Assembly (NCBI RefSeq): GCF_009727055.1
Contig: NC_052355.1
Coordinates: forward strand, 2,429,526-2,493,525
Direction: 5' to 3'
DNA length: 64,000 nt
From: Benincasa hispida
Taxonomy: Eukaryota; Streptophyta; Magnoliopsida; Cucurbitales; Cucurbitaceae
The notes below the pieces were generated by a model. It did no database searches. It had not been told where the DNA came from and saw nothing but the letters and a program-made list of their open reading frames with translations. Shown here piece by piece: positions 47,396 through 59,904 of the stretch; position 1 is the stretch's first letter; the number at the start of each line of letters is the position of its first letter. A program made the position numbers and the translations under genes.

Positions 47396-48765
47396 TAATG
47401 TATTGTTTCAGGTTGCTAAGATGGCCGTCCCTATTGAGAAATATTTCCCTGCTACAATTTCTTGCCAAGTCCACAAAACTGCATCTGTTATTAAGAATAA
47501 GTTGACAGAAGAGTAGATGATAATGTTTAGAACAATGGCCTTTAGTCCACTGTTGGATGTAGATCCTGTATTTAATGGGCAATTTTTTCACCATTTTTTG
47601 TTGAGGGAGGTAATGGATGCAAACCCAGATGTTATATCATTTAACATATTGGGGAAGAAGGTCATATTCTCCCAAGATGATTTTAATCTGATAACTGGGT
47701 TGTGGCCGACCAAGGAAATTGTAGACAGTGAAACAAGCCATGAGAGACTGCGACAACTCATTCTTGGACCAAAGAACCCAAATGATAAGGATAGTTCTTG
47801 CAAGGACGTGGAGAATGCATTCGAGAAGTTCACTTTTACAAACGATGAAGATGCTGTCAAGGTTGCATTGACATTATTCATCAAAACGGTGATGATTGGA
47901 AAAGACAAGAAAACCCAATTTGATGTATAGACATTTGGGATTGTTAATGACCTTGATGTCTTTAGACATTATGACTGGTTGTTTATCTTTTTGAAATGTA
48001 GGTTGAATAGTATGAAGACTATCATGCATGGTAAGAAGGAGGCATGAGACAAAGAAAGCAGAAATGCTCATCATGCCTCATATATTGTATAAAGGGATTT
48101 GCACTTGCATTCCAAGTATGTACTTTCATTTCCATTTGATTTTAATCTGTGTATTAATATTGATGTGTAACAAAAGCAAGGTTGCAGTTCATATTATATG
48201 TTTGGGCTCACAAAATTTTATTTATGTCAAGTTCATAGCTACCAAAGTCAGCAAGGCTGCAATTCCTAGAATTCTTAGATGGACTTGTTCTCATGGTCCA
48301 TCTTATAAATCATTGAGTAAGAATGTGTTTCAGCTAAAAAAAGTAAGTAACCGATCCCTTAGTAATTCTTGGCATCTATCATAGTTTCATGCATTCTGAC
48401 TTACTCATTCACTTATCTACAGTCTATTGTTTTGACGAGACTTATACCGAGCGTAGAGGAGATAAGGTATAAGGAGGATCAGTTGGAAGGAAGAAGGATT
48501 AAGAAGGTGAGCTATGATGTTGAAGGAAGAAGGATTGAAGAGGTTGAGGAGGTTGAGGGGCATGATCACTCTCTCGATACCTATGAGTCTTTCAGAGGGC
48601 ATGATGGGTTAGACCAACATGTTGGGGAGCAAGAAAACCCTTCATCCGATGAACCCCATGTTGGTGAACAAGAGCAACATATAACTAAGCATCGTGCCAT
48701 AAAGCCCAAATCACGTAGGCCAATTCAGACTTACTAGAGAAGGGTAAGAGGGGACATGATGAATT

Positions 48766-50756
48766 TGAAGGAACTCTTTTGACAGAGAACATATGAATGA
48801 AAGCGGATCGTCCAAATCCCATTTCGATTGAACACATACATTTACAGTAAAATAGACATATTATGCATAAGACATAAATTACAACATGCTTTTGAATAAA
48901 TAAACAAGAGTTTAGAGATTATACCTTTGAAGAAATGTTCTTCAAGTAAATCTCTCGAACTAGCTTGTTCATAAATGCGTCAAACAAGTCATGAACTCTC
49001 CTCGATCAGCAGCAACTAAACTTGAACTGAAAAGGGGACACTACCACTTAGTGACCTTGGTATTCTTGGTGTGAGAATCTAGGATTGGTGAGCTCTGGCT
49101 AATTTTGGTTAGAGGGGAGTTTGGAGTTGGAGGAGAAAGACAATCATTTAGAAGAAAAAGCTATCGCATAGATATATCTCTTGATTGTGTAGAAAAACGA
49201 GTCTATCACATAGACTTTCTTACTTGATTGTATAGTCTCTCAAAGAAATCATCTAGAAGATCTCTATCGAGTAACTCTGATCATTTGGAATAATAAAATC
49301 ATATTTCACATATCCCATTTTTTTCCCCATAAAACCAATTAACTTCCCAAATAAATATGATCACCAACTTATCACATTATATTTATAAATTATAGTTTTA
49401 ATATTGCATCATATACAATATATAAACCATAGTTCTTTTTCTCTATTTATGGCATTTAATATAAATAATATTTATATGAAATTTAAAAACTATGAATCTT
49501 ATTCATAGAAAATATATTTGAATCATATTCAAATATTTGTTCCTATAATTATACAATAATGTATCAAATACATTATATCAATTATATCATATATAATTGA
49601 ATTAATTGAATTATATTGTATATAATTAAATTCCCTCTTATTAATTTGAACATTTTAAATTAATCCAAAAACTGATTCTCAACTAAATCCATTGAGCTAC
49701 CAAGGGGACCAAATAGACCTGTAGCTTAAAGTTCTTATAGCACGTGAATAACTGATTAAACTCTTTAATCACATTATCCACCATCCGTTAACTGCCAGAC
49801 ACTCCACTAAAGACTGACAGCTGCACTCTTCGCACTACAGATATATTTCTGTGTCCATTGGATATAACCAATCAACAGTATGATGACTCTTCACAAATTG
49901 CTCGTAAGTACAACTAGGCCAAATTACCGTCTTACCCCTATAGTTACATCTAACTCTTTAAGTACCACTGATCCTTCTAATGAGCAATAGATCATAGTCT
50001 CACTATGACTAAACCCCTCTCGGGCCAATAGAGGGTGTGACGCCACATTGTTCAAGACCCAAAATCAGCCTTTAAGGGAGTAATTTATCTACTTACCCCT
50101 GCTTTGGGAAAGAAGTGAATTTTATCTTATGTAGCTGAGTTTCCAACTCTTCAATCAGACGAATCTCCAAAATGGCAAGCTTCTTGAGTCAGCGATCTGG
50201 CCACTATCACCCATGCAAATTAAAGGACCGCCCTCATAGGCAGGAGTTCACAACTCACTCAGGATTAAGGTCATGTTACTTATGGTCATCCTAGTGAAAT
50301 GAAAGTCTCAATTACGAACGGCGTTATATAAAAGACTAAACATTTTGTGGTCCGATCTTATACAAACTCCTTTGTATAGAATATCCTCGCTCACATGTCT
50401 AATACATGGATTATCACAACCAGATCATTTGTAGCACTTTACAACATTTGTAACAGCTACAAAGCGGGCCATACTCGTAGTGTCACTAGGATAAGGTACC
50501 CAACATTATCCATATACTACAGACCATTTAGGTTATCACTTAAACATGATCCACCTATATGTATCCACATACATGTTTAAGCTACAACGATAATCATGGA
50601 TGTTAGTTTATTGGTTTGTGATTAATGCAACTAAAATATCAAATATTTCATAGACAGAGTGAATAAAATATCAAATATATTAATCATTGAAATGTTTGTT
50701 CATACACGGTTTACAAACTACAGGATCCTACGAGATTTAGAGCATCAATCCCAACA
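48766..50756 (-). mobile_element. Solo copia LTR, minus strand, inside the DUF1985-type gene
   Basis: Ends are TGAAGGAACTC (48766) and CCCAACA (50750-50756), 1991 bp in all. Flanking 5-mers are GAATT (48761-48765) and GAATC (50757-50761), a target duplication with one change. No internal region is present, so it arose by LTR-LTR recombination. Confidence 0.8.
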
Positions 50757-50984
50757 GAATCGTCAAATACCCAACATAAGTCCTTCAAACATCGTCATTC
50801 CAAATCATACAAAGTTCTTAGGGAGGAAATAAAAGAAGTTTGAAAAGATTTGGTGAACCTGACTACCATGGTGCGTCAGATTGGTGATACCTTTATTGTC
50901 CAACATCACCTGATGGGCCAACAACTCAACGAAATAAAGCTGCTAGTCCAACGTCTATATGAGGTATGTGTACATATAATCCTA

Positions 50985-51224
50985 AACGATCGTTTGGAAT
51001 AATCATGAACGATCACGTAGATAATTCTAAATGATTGTTTGGATAATCCTCAACGATCATGTGGATAATCCTAAACGATCGTTTAGGATTCTCCAAACGA
51101 TTGCTCAGGATAATCCAAACACTCGTTTAGAAAATCATAAACGATCGTATGGATATTTATAAACAATCGTGTAGAAAATATTAAACGATCGTATAGAAAA
51201 TCTTAAACGATCGTGTAGAAAATT
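50985..51224. repeat. 22-bp array with AAACGATCGT core
   Basis: About 11 units of about 22 bp, 'aaacgatcgtgtagaaaatc'-like, starting just after a donor-like 'gag|gtatgtgtac' (50963) of the DUF1985-type gene. On the right it abuts LTR sequence. It is related in core and period to the array at 47020. Confidence 0.7.
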
Positions 51225-52324
51225 TTAAATTAATCTAATATAATTAATTCCCTCAATTAATTTAAACAATTCAAATTAATCCAAAATTAATTCTTAATAA
51301 TCCTTGTTGAGCTACAAAGGGGATCTTATGGACCCGTATTTTGAAGCTCCAATGGTACTTGGATGATTAATTAAACACTTTAATTAAATTACCCAACATC
51401 CATTAACTGCCGATCACTCCACTAAATATCTATAACTGCACTCTTCGTACTTCAAATATATTTCTATGTCTATTGGATATAACCAGTCAATAGTGCAATG
51501 ACCCTTCACAAATTGCTCGTAAGTACAGTTGGGCCAAAATGACCATTTTTCCCTTGTAGTTACATCTAACTCCTTAAGTACTACTGATCCCTCTAATGAA
51601 CAATAAGTCATAGTCCAACTATGAACAAGCCCCTCTCGGGCCAAGAGAGAGTGTGACCACATTATTCAAGACCCGGAAACAACCCTTAAGAAAGTAATTT
51701 ATTTACTTACCCCAACATTAGGGAAGGAGTGAATTTCGTCTTGTGTAGCTGTGTTCCCAACTCCCCAATCAGACGGAACCCCAAAATGGTAGGCATATTG
51801 AGTCGACGATCTGACCACTCTCACCCATGCAAATCAAAGAATCGCCTTCATAGGTAGGAGCTCACAACTTACTTAGGATTTAGGTCATGTCACCTATGGT
51901 TATCCAAGTGAAATGTAAGTCTCTATTATTAACAGCATTATATAATGAGACTAATCATTTTGTGGTCCAATCTTATACAAACTCTTTATATAGGATAACC
52001 CCGCTTACATGTCTCTACATGAATGATCAGGATCAGATCATTTGTAACACTTTACAACACTTGTAACATCTACAAAGCGGGCTGTATCTGTAGTGTCACC
52101 AGGATAAGGTACCATCTACTACAGATCATTTAGGTTATTATTTAAATATGATCCACCTATATGTCTCTACATACATGTTTAAATTACATAAGATAACCTA
52201 GAATCTTAGTTTATTGGATTGAGCGTATGCTCATAAAATAATAATTATTTTATTAATAACATTTTTTATACAATGTTTACAAACTACGAGAATACAAGAG
52301 AGATTTAGGACACCAAACCCAACA
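51225..52324 (-). mobile_element. 3' LTR of the minus-strand copia element at 52-55 kb (truncated)
   Basis: The right end is 'CCCAACA' at 52318-52324, followed on the minus-strand side by the purine-rich 'aagtgagagat', the polypurine tract next to a 3' LTR. Body blocks are those of the long-LTR family. The outer (left) part is missing or replaced by the 22-bp array. Confidence 0.75.
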
Positions 52325-55261
52325 ATCTCTCACTTGTCCTAAAGCTTAGAGAACCAAATGTACAATACAAAGAAAGTACAAAATACAATAAACTAGGGCA
52401 TACACTATACCCCAGTAATATCTCCCACTTGCCCTAGACAATATATCGCATGTCCCGTAGACCCAAACTTTCTAGATGACCCTCGAAACTTTAGCCGTGA
52501 GAGCCTTTGGGGATCAACAACGGTATGCTCCAAAGCAATCTTCATGACAATCACGTTACCTCGATGCACAATTTCCAGAATCAAGTGATATTTCACTCTA
52601 TGTGTTTGCTTCTTCGATGACTCCTAAATTCCTTAGAATTTGCCATAACACCACTGTTATCATAATAAAGTGTGATGGGAAAAGATATATTTGGAACAAC
52701 TTCCAAATCAGTAAGGAACTTCTTAAGGCAAACAACCTCTTTGGCAGCTTCACAAGCAACTACATATTCGGCTTCTATAGTGTAGTCTGTGATGCATCCT
52801 TATTTGATGCTTCGCCAAACTATAGCTCCTCAATTCAGAGTAAACATTGGCCCTGATGTGGATTTTCGAGAATCCCGATCAGTCTTAGAATTAGAGTCTG
52901 TGTCCTGTAAAGATCAAATCCTTATCTCCATACACAAGCATATAGTCCCTCGTTCTACGAACGTACCTGAGGATTGTTTTGACCATTGCCAGTGATCTGA
53001 TCCTAGATTGGATTGATATTTACTGACAATCCCTATTGCATAGAAAATGTCAGGTCTAGTACATAACATTGCATGCATAAGGCTACCAATAACCGATGCA
53101 TAAGGAATTCGTTTCATTGCCTTAACCTCTTGAGGAGTCTTAGGACATTGCTCCTTAGACAATACAATTCCATGCCTCAAAGGTAATAAACTCTTCTTGG
53201 AATTGAGCATTGAATATCTGAAAAGCATCTTATCAATATATGACGCTTGAGACAAGGCCAATCTTTTGTTCTTACGATTCATGATGATCTAGATCCCTAA
53301 AACAAGCTGCACTTCCTCCAAATCTTTCATTTGGAATTAGGCGGCCAAGCATTTTTTTACATCAATAAGAAAACCTACATCATTCACAATGAGTAGAATA
53401 TCATCCATATATAGCATGAGAAAAGCTACTGACTGTTGATGATTTTCTTATAAATACAAGGCTTATCAACATTCTGATCAAATCCATAAGATTTGAACGC
53501 AATATCAAATCTTATATTCCAAGATCGAGATGCTTGTTTCAGTCCATAAATGGACTGATTAGACTTGCAAACTTTTTGCTCTTGATCTTGTTCAATGAAT
53601 TCTTCTGGTTGATTTATGTAGATGGCCTCTTCAAGATTGCCATTGAAAAAGGTAGTCTTGACGTTCATTTGCCATATTTCATAGTCATAATATGTGACTA
53701 TAGACAAAGAATTCTAATAGACTTTAGCATGATAACGTGCGAGAAAGTTTCTTCATAGTCCACTCCCTCAACCTGGGTATAACCCTTTGCCACAAGTCTA
53801 GTTTTAAATGTTTGTAACTTTCCATCTACACCTCTTTTCTCTTGTAGATCCACTTACAACCTATAGGTTTTACTCTATTAGGTTGATCAACAAGCTCACA
53901 GATAGAGTTTAAATACATAGACTCCATTTCTTGATTCATGGCTTTAATCCATTCATCCTTGTCAACATCTTCCATTGCTTGTTTATAAGACAATGGATCC
54001 TCAAGACCATCATTAGCTATGATGTCTTAGGCTTCCGTTAAACCCATGTAGCATATAGATGGGTTCATGATCCTCCCACTACGTTGAGACAATCTTAACT
54101 CTTAAGATGGATGTGAATGACTAGATGAATCGATATCAACAACTCTTGTTGATGTATCAACCCCTTCAACAACCCTTGTTGAAGTCTCAGTAGATTCATT
54201 AGAAATTTCACTTAAAAAATTTTGTTTCATGGTTTATGATCCCTCACGTGGTCGTCTTTTAAGAAGGTAACATTTGTTGTCACAAACACTTTATTCTAAT
54301 TTGGATCATAGAAGTACCCACCCCTCGTTTCCTTGTGGTATCATACAAATAGACATACTTTTAAACGAGGTTCTAACTTTTTGCGATTTGTTATTAGCAC
54401 ATGGGCTGGACATCCCCAAATTCCATGTTCTATCATATAGTTTTAAAATCTTAAGTCTATATACTCTCTACCATGATCAGATCGTAGTGTTTTTATCGTT
54501 TTACCTAACAAGTTTTCAACTTCAGTCTTATACACCTTGAACTTTTCAAGGGCTTTAGACTTATGTTGCATTAAGTATAGATACCCATATCTAGAATAAT
54601 CATCTATGAAAGAGATGAAATATTCATACCCTCCTCGTGCTATTACATTCATCGAATCACAGAGATCTGAATGTATAAGCTCTAAGGTCTCTTTGGTTCT
54701 TTTAACCTTTTATAGTAAAAGGTCGTTTTGTCATTTTGCCTTCAAGGCATGACTCACATACAGGTAAAGAGTTTTCTTCTAAACCATTTAGAAGTCCACT
54801 TTTCACCAATTTCTCAATCCTATTGAGATTAATGTGACCTAACCTTAGATGCCGAAGATGTGCGTTTTCTTTAAAAGAAACTCTCGATCTTTTAACAATT
54901 ATTGCCATTTTGAACATTTCAGTATTTAGCACGACTTTTGTAACTAATGACCTTAGTATATAAAAGTTACTTTCCATTGAACATAAACCTAGTTCTATTC
55001 CATTCTTAAAAATAAACACTTTATTTTCAGAAAAGGATAGAGAATACTTTTGTTCATTCAGACAAGAAACATAAATTAAGTTCCTCTCGATATAAGGAAC
55101 TAAATATATGTCATCCAATAAATATATCGTTTCTTCTCCAAAAATAACTTAAGCCCGCCTACAACAGCAGATGAAACGGCCTCATCAGTACAGACTCTGA
55201 GAGTCATCTCTTCAGCTACTAATTATCTCCAGGAATTAAACCCTTGATAGGAAGAACATAT
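52325..55261 (-). pseudogene. Copia pol (GAG-pre-integrase, integrase, RT, RNase H), broken and interrupted
   Basis: On the minus strand from the right: ORF 54702-55118 with 'YLVPYIERNLIYVSCLNEQK', 'HLRLGHINLNRIEKLVKSG' and 'CESCLEGKMTKRPFT'; ORF 54443-54652 with 'SFIDDYSRYGYLYLMQHK' and 'KTLRSDHGREYIDLRF' (two catalytic Asp of integrase); ORF 53426-53707 with 'IYGLKQASRSWNIRFDIAFK' (RT); ORF 52914-53282 with 'ALSQASYIDKMLFRYSM'; RNase H remains at 52410-52870. Stops and frameshifts abound. The upstream part (protease, gag) is cut off at 55261 by the plus-strand element, so the rest should lie beyond that element, outside the window. Confidence 0.85.
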
Positions 55262-57508
55262 TGTTGGGGTTGATGCCCTAAACTCTCGCAGGGTCCTGTA
55301 GTTTGTAAACACCTGTATGAACAAACACTTGTGATGTAATAATATGAGATATTTTCTTCACTGTTATCTATGAAATATGAGATATTTTATTTGCATTTAC
55401 CACAAACCAATAAACTATGATCCCTGGTTGTCGTTGTAACTTAAGCATGTATGTGGAGACATACAAGTAGATCATGCCTTAAGTGATAACCTAAATGGTC
55501 TGTAGTATATGGATATAGGAGGGAAACTTTATCTTGGTGACACTACGGATACGACCCACTTTATAGATATTACAAGTGTTGTGATGTGCTACAAATGGTC
55601 AGATCCTGATAATTCATGTGGAGACATGCGAGTGGGGGTGTCCTATACAAAGGAGTTTGTATAAGACCGAACGACTAAGTGTTTAGTCTCGTTATATAAC
55701 GCCGTTCATGAAAAAGACTTTCATTTCACTAGGATGACCATAGGTAACATGCTCTTAATCCTGTGTGAGTTGGGAACTCCTGCCTATGAGGGCAGTCCTT
55801 TGATTTAAATGGGTGCGAGTGGCCAGATTGCCGACTCAAACCTACCACTTTGGGGATTCGTCTGATTGGGGAGTTGGGAACTCAACTACACAAGATGGAA
55901 TTCACTGCTTCCCCGAAGCAGGGGTAAGTAGATAGATTTCTTCCTTAAGGGCTGATTCCAGGGCTTGAACGATGTGGCGCCACACACCTTCTTATGGCTC
56001 GAGAGGTGTTCACTCATAGTAGGGCTATGATGTATTGTTCATTAGAGGGATCAATGGTCTTAAGGAGTTAGATGTAACTATAGGGGCAAAACGGTAAATT
56101 GGTCTAACTGTATTTATGAGCGATCTGTGAAGGGTTATCGTACTGTTGATTGGTTATATCCGATGGACACAAAAATATATTTGTAGTGAAAAGAATACAA
56201 CTATCGGTCTTTAGTGGAGTGCCCGACAACTAACAGATGGTGGATCTCGTGATTAAAGAGTTTAGTCAGCTATTCACGTACCGTTGGAGCTTCAAGCTAC
56301 AGGTTCATAAGGTCCCCTTGGTAGCTCAATGGATTCAAGTTGAGAATTAGTTTTTGGGTCAGTTTGAAGTGTTCAAAATGACAAGAGGGAGTTTGATTAT
56401 ATATGATATGATTAAACTTGTTCAATTATATGTGATATAATTGATATGATGTGTGAGATACATTAATTGGAGGATTTTGATATAAATATGATTTATATTG
56501 AATAAAGGAGAAAGGAACTATGGTTTAAATGTTACATATTATGTAATATTAAAACTATAGGTTATACATATAATATGATAAGTTAGTTATTATATTTATT
56601 TATAATTAAAACAATTATATAATAATTGTTGGTGGTTTCTCTTTTAACCATGCATGAAAGTGGAAGGTTATGTTTAGTTTTCATAACTGAAGGATTAAAT
56701 GAAAAATGTTTTCATTTTGGATAAGACATCGCTTTATTAAGTACATCCCTAATTGTTTAGCTCACGAGAGACTACACGATAGCCTTCAAGTGATTTTCTA
56801 AACGACCGTGCACTAGTGCCTTTCTCAAAACGATCATGTAAAGCGATCTATTAAGCAATCGTGTACTAAGCGAGATTCTCTAAACGATCGTGTAAAGCAA
56901 CTTACTAAGCGATTGCATACTAAGTGATATTTTCTAAACGATCATGTAAACGATCAAGAGTATTTAACTAAACAATCGTGTACCTGCCGAGATTTACTAA
57001 AGGATCAAGCACACAAAGTCTATGCGATAGACAGTTCCTTCTCCCACTTGCTTGATCATATAGTTTGATCATTTACTTGCCTCCAACCCTCTACCAAATC
57101 CAATAGAGCCCACACCTTCCGGATTCTCACCGAGAATACCAAGATTGTCGAGTGGTGGTGTCTAAGAGGGTGCTTGTTCGCGGAGAAAATTGTTCGTGAC
57201 CACTAGACGATTGGGTAGGCGATCTGGGCAAGAGCGAGAGATTGCTATCCAAGTTCTTCACGAGAGCAAGAGATCAGTAGANGAGAGATTGCTATCCAAG
57301 TTCTTCACGAGAGCAAGAGATCAGTAGAAGAAGAGTTCTTCAAAGGTATGTCTCTCGTTCCCTTTGTATTTGTTTATGAAAGCATGCTGTAATTTGATAA
57401 AAGATGCATAACTAGTTTGTATGTTTGTGAATGCCTTTAATTTTGTCACAATGAATTTGGATCGATCGTGCTTTCACTCATGGGTTATCTTTGATAAGAG
57501 TTCCTTCA
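55262..57508 (+). mobile_element. 5' LTR of a plus-strand copia element
   Basis: Starts TGTTGGGG and ends 'TTCCTTCA'. It is followed two bases later by the tRNA-Met primer site, so the ends are firm. Length 2247 bp, long for copia. It inserted into the minus-strand copia pol. Near 57345 an exon-like junction 'cttcaaag|gtatgtctc' occurs and is conserved in other copies (reverse complement at 42500, 48920, 39770); this could be a splice donor in the leader RNA. ACGATCG words are scattered at 56750-57000. Confidence 0.85.
57236..57328. repeat. 46-bp perfect duplication around a single N
   Basis: 57236-57281 and 57283-57328 are identical, starting 'gagagattgctatcc', with one ambiguous base N at 57282 between them. 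This is most simply an assembly join where the same sequence was placed twice. Confidence 0.85.
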
Positions 57509-57510
57509 AT

Positions 57511-57524
57511 TGGTATCAGAGCCA
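57511..57524 (+). other. Primer binding site for tRNA-iMet
   Basis: TGGTATCAGAGCCA directly after the 5' LTR, complementary to the 3' end of the initiator tRNA-Met as in most plant copia elements. Reverse transcription of the element would start here. Confidence 0.9.
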
Positions 57525-58403
57525 GGTTCTGATATTCCAAATCCATTGATGATATAATAGCATTTACATTCTTGGTGAGTGTAAGCATGTCTGCATTCTG
57601 TTTAAGTGTTAAATATGGTTGTGGATGTGGATTAATGGAGTTTTTGGGATGGTTACCTCTGGTTATTGAATTCTTTTACATTGAATGTTAATTGTAAGGG
57701 CCCCTGTGTTTTTGGGCATGTTAACTTGCTATCGAGTTTGTAATTCAAAGTTTTTGATTCAATTTGAGTCACTCGTGATGAAGCTTTGAGGCATGGTGAT
57801 GTGCATTTCTTCGAGGAAGAAGAAGACCAAGCGTTGGTCAGATTGTGTCAACGATGGGGTAAGCGATTGTGGAGTATTCAATAATCATTACAAGGTTGAC
57901 GCGCACACACTAAACGATCGTGTAGGTCAGCATGCTTCATTGCATAGTCATTGACTACACGATCACGGGGTAAATGTTACTTGTCGCTTGCTCTATGATC
58001 GTCTAGACGACTATGTTTCACAACATTGTAGTCGTTTATGCGATCGTTTAAACTTGCGTTGCTTAAATTTAGTGCGCTAAACGATCGAGTAGCCTTCATG
58101 CTTCATCGCATAGTCAAAGGTACTCGATCGTAGCTAATTGACGTGGTTACTCGCCCAATTTACTAAATGATCAGCAAGAAGTCTTCACCCAGGTGGTTCA
58201 AGACCCAGTTTGCTTGTGAACTGGTTTGCTCGATGGTTTTATGTAATAGATAGAATTTAATTTCGGGTTTTTAACGCTAATCATCCCGATTCATTAATTT
58301 TGTGAATGTACATAAGATTTATGTTTTATTATATGTCATATTGTATGCCATATAGTTGAAATCCCACCTTAGGTTATGCATTGGTCATGCATCATCTCTA
58401 TAT

Positions 58404-58717
58404 TGTAAGAGTTATGATATAGTAGTTTGCATGACTAAATTACTCAAGAGCATGCTCATTCATCATATAATATAAAAGTTATATTTATGCATGCATTAAG
58501 CATATTCATGCATCATCTTTATATTATAAATGTTATAGTATAAAGGTGTATGGAAGTATGTATGCTTAGTTCATTACAAAGTATATAAGAGTTATATATA
58601 GTAATAAATGGACATTGCATGAAGTATGACACATAGGTTAAATTTATAAGAGTTATAAATACCTAATTTTTCTTAGCAATGGAAATGGTTTTGGTTGTTT
58701 CTTTTATAAGAGTTATA
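58404..58717. repeat. Six phased inverted repeats, about 60-nt spacing
   Basis: TATAA-NNN-TTATA occurs at 58471 (spacer AAG), 58525 (ATG), 58584, 58645 and 58705 (GAG). A decayed copy, TGTAA-GAG-TTATG, lies at 58404. Spacings are 67, 54, 59, 61 and 60. The arms are kept while the spacer varies. Some surrounding words repeat too ('gcatcatct', 'tgcatgc'), so the unit is a worn minisatellite. Confidence 0.7.
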
Positions 58718-59294
58718 ATGGAAATTAGAACTAAAATCAATAAGAAAGACATGCATGCGAACTTAGGCTTGAATGAGGCTTGAATCACATTTTAAAAGAG
58801 TGTTGAAATTTGATGGAGATAGACCTAAGATCACGGTTCTAATGAGATTAGAAACCTAAGGTTTAATCTTTTAATCAATTTAATAGGATTAAATTGACTA
58901 ATAAAAGATTAAATATGTAGCAAATCTATCTATAAGGGACCTTTTGCCTAAGGCGGGTTCTATCTAGGTTGGGATACTTAAGCTGATGGAAACGGAACAC
59001 CCCTACCTTGGAGCCTACCTGGAAAGGTGAATTAGATAGATTTGATGCATGCATGTAAATTTCATGATAGTCCGTTAAAGAGTTTAATAGGACTTGATTC
59101 GAACTTGTTTAATTTTAAAGACAAGAGTTGTTTTTGAGCAAATTAAACACACTTAGATAAAATCAGTAGCCGAATGATCTAAGTTAATGAACCCTAGGTA
59201 GAACATTCAGTGGGAGGTACTTGAGGTATATGATACTTCACTTAAACCTCATCATGTTTCTCCCTTTATGTTCACACCATGAGATCTATCCTCG

Positions 59295-59477
59295 GCCTCG
59301 AGGCACCCTGGGAGTGTCCCCTCAAAGGATGGTGTTTGGATAGGTCAATATTAAGGTGAATGTAGAGACTGTTCATAGTAAGTGGAAGCGGGATATGTGA
59401 CAACATATCCCATGGTCTCTCTCATTAGGTTGGATAACTTTTTTGTGCATCGCCTCAAGGCACCCTGGGAGTGTCCC
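59295..59477. repeat. Duplicated 19-mer and a 10-bp palindrome in the leader
   Basis: GGCACCCTGGGAGTGTCCC occurs perfectly at 59302-59320 and 59459-59477. The first is preceded by the palindrome GCCTCGAGGC (59295-59304), which in the second copy has decayed to 'GCCTCAAGGC'. Each 19-mer can form a short CAC/GTG stem. Confidence 0.75.
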
Positions 59478-59904
59478 TCTAAAGAATGACAGTTTTGCAC
59501 GACTCTTTATCTGATCTCCTGTATAGGATAAGGTTACTATAGTCTCTTGTCCTAATCTACTTTTTTCCAGTGGTGGGCGCATTAGGGCGGGACTCTAGGG
59601 CCGAAAATGAGGGGTTACACTAACGCGAAATTGTTAAAGGTTAACAGTTCTGGACCGAAAAAATTGTGATTGTTAGAGTCAGTTACAAGAGTTGTTTCTG
59701 TCTGATGGTTGAGAATGTTTCATCCTAGTGAAGGGGCACCTGATCACCCCCCGGTGACTTTTGTCCTGCCTCTTTAGGGCACCATTGCGAAACAGATGTC
59801 TTTTCACTTAGGATACATGGAAACTATTTTGCTAAAACTAAAATTAGTGTTAAAAGTGGTAATGCATAGACTTATTAAGTTTGTTCATTTTTCAACAACG
59901 TTAA

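Larger units (their letters stand above)
45165..51224 (+). pseudogene. DUF1985-type gene (Ulp1/Mutator-associated), broken
   Basis: A probable untranslated exon (about 45165-45363) ends at a donor 'gaaag|gtatgt'. After a long intron holding an LTR and a 22-bp array, an acceptor 'gtttcag|gttgctaag' (47411/47412) opens an exon with ATG at 47421: 'MAVPIEKYFPATISCQVHKT'. A TAG interrupts it at 47514-47516. The frame continues with the DUF1985 domain ('NPDVISFNILGKKVIFSQDD', 'FNLITGLWP') to 47927, where a second stop falls. Further exons look to be at 48240-48342 ('VSKAAIPRILRWTCSHGPSY', donor gtaagt), 48421-48760 (acidic, repeats of 'HVGEQE') and 50757-50960 ('MVRQIGDTFIVQHH'). The Ulp1 protease part is absent, cut by the LTR at 51225. 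In plants, DUF1985 proteins with Ulp1 are often carried by Mutator-like elements. Clearly non-functional. Confidence 0.75.
57525..59904 (+). other. Long untranslated leader of the plus-strand copia element
   Basis: About 2.4 kb between primer site and gag without a coding region. It contains ACGATCG words (57915-58130), a six-copy array with about 60-nt spacing (58404-58717) and a duplicated 19-mer with a palindrome (59295-59477). Leaders of retroelements carry packaging and dimerisation signals, and these structured parts are candidates. Confidence 0.6.
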
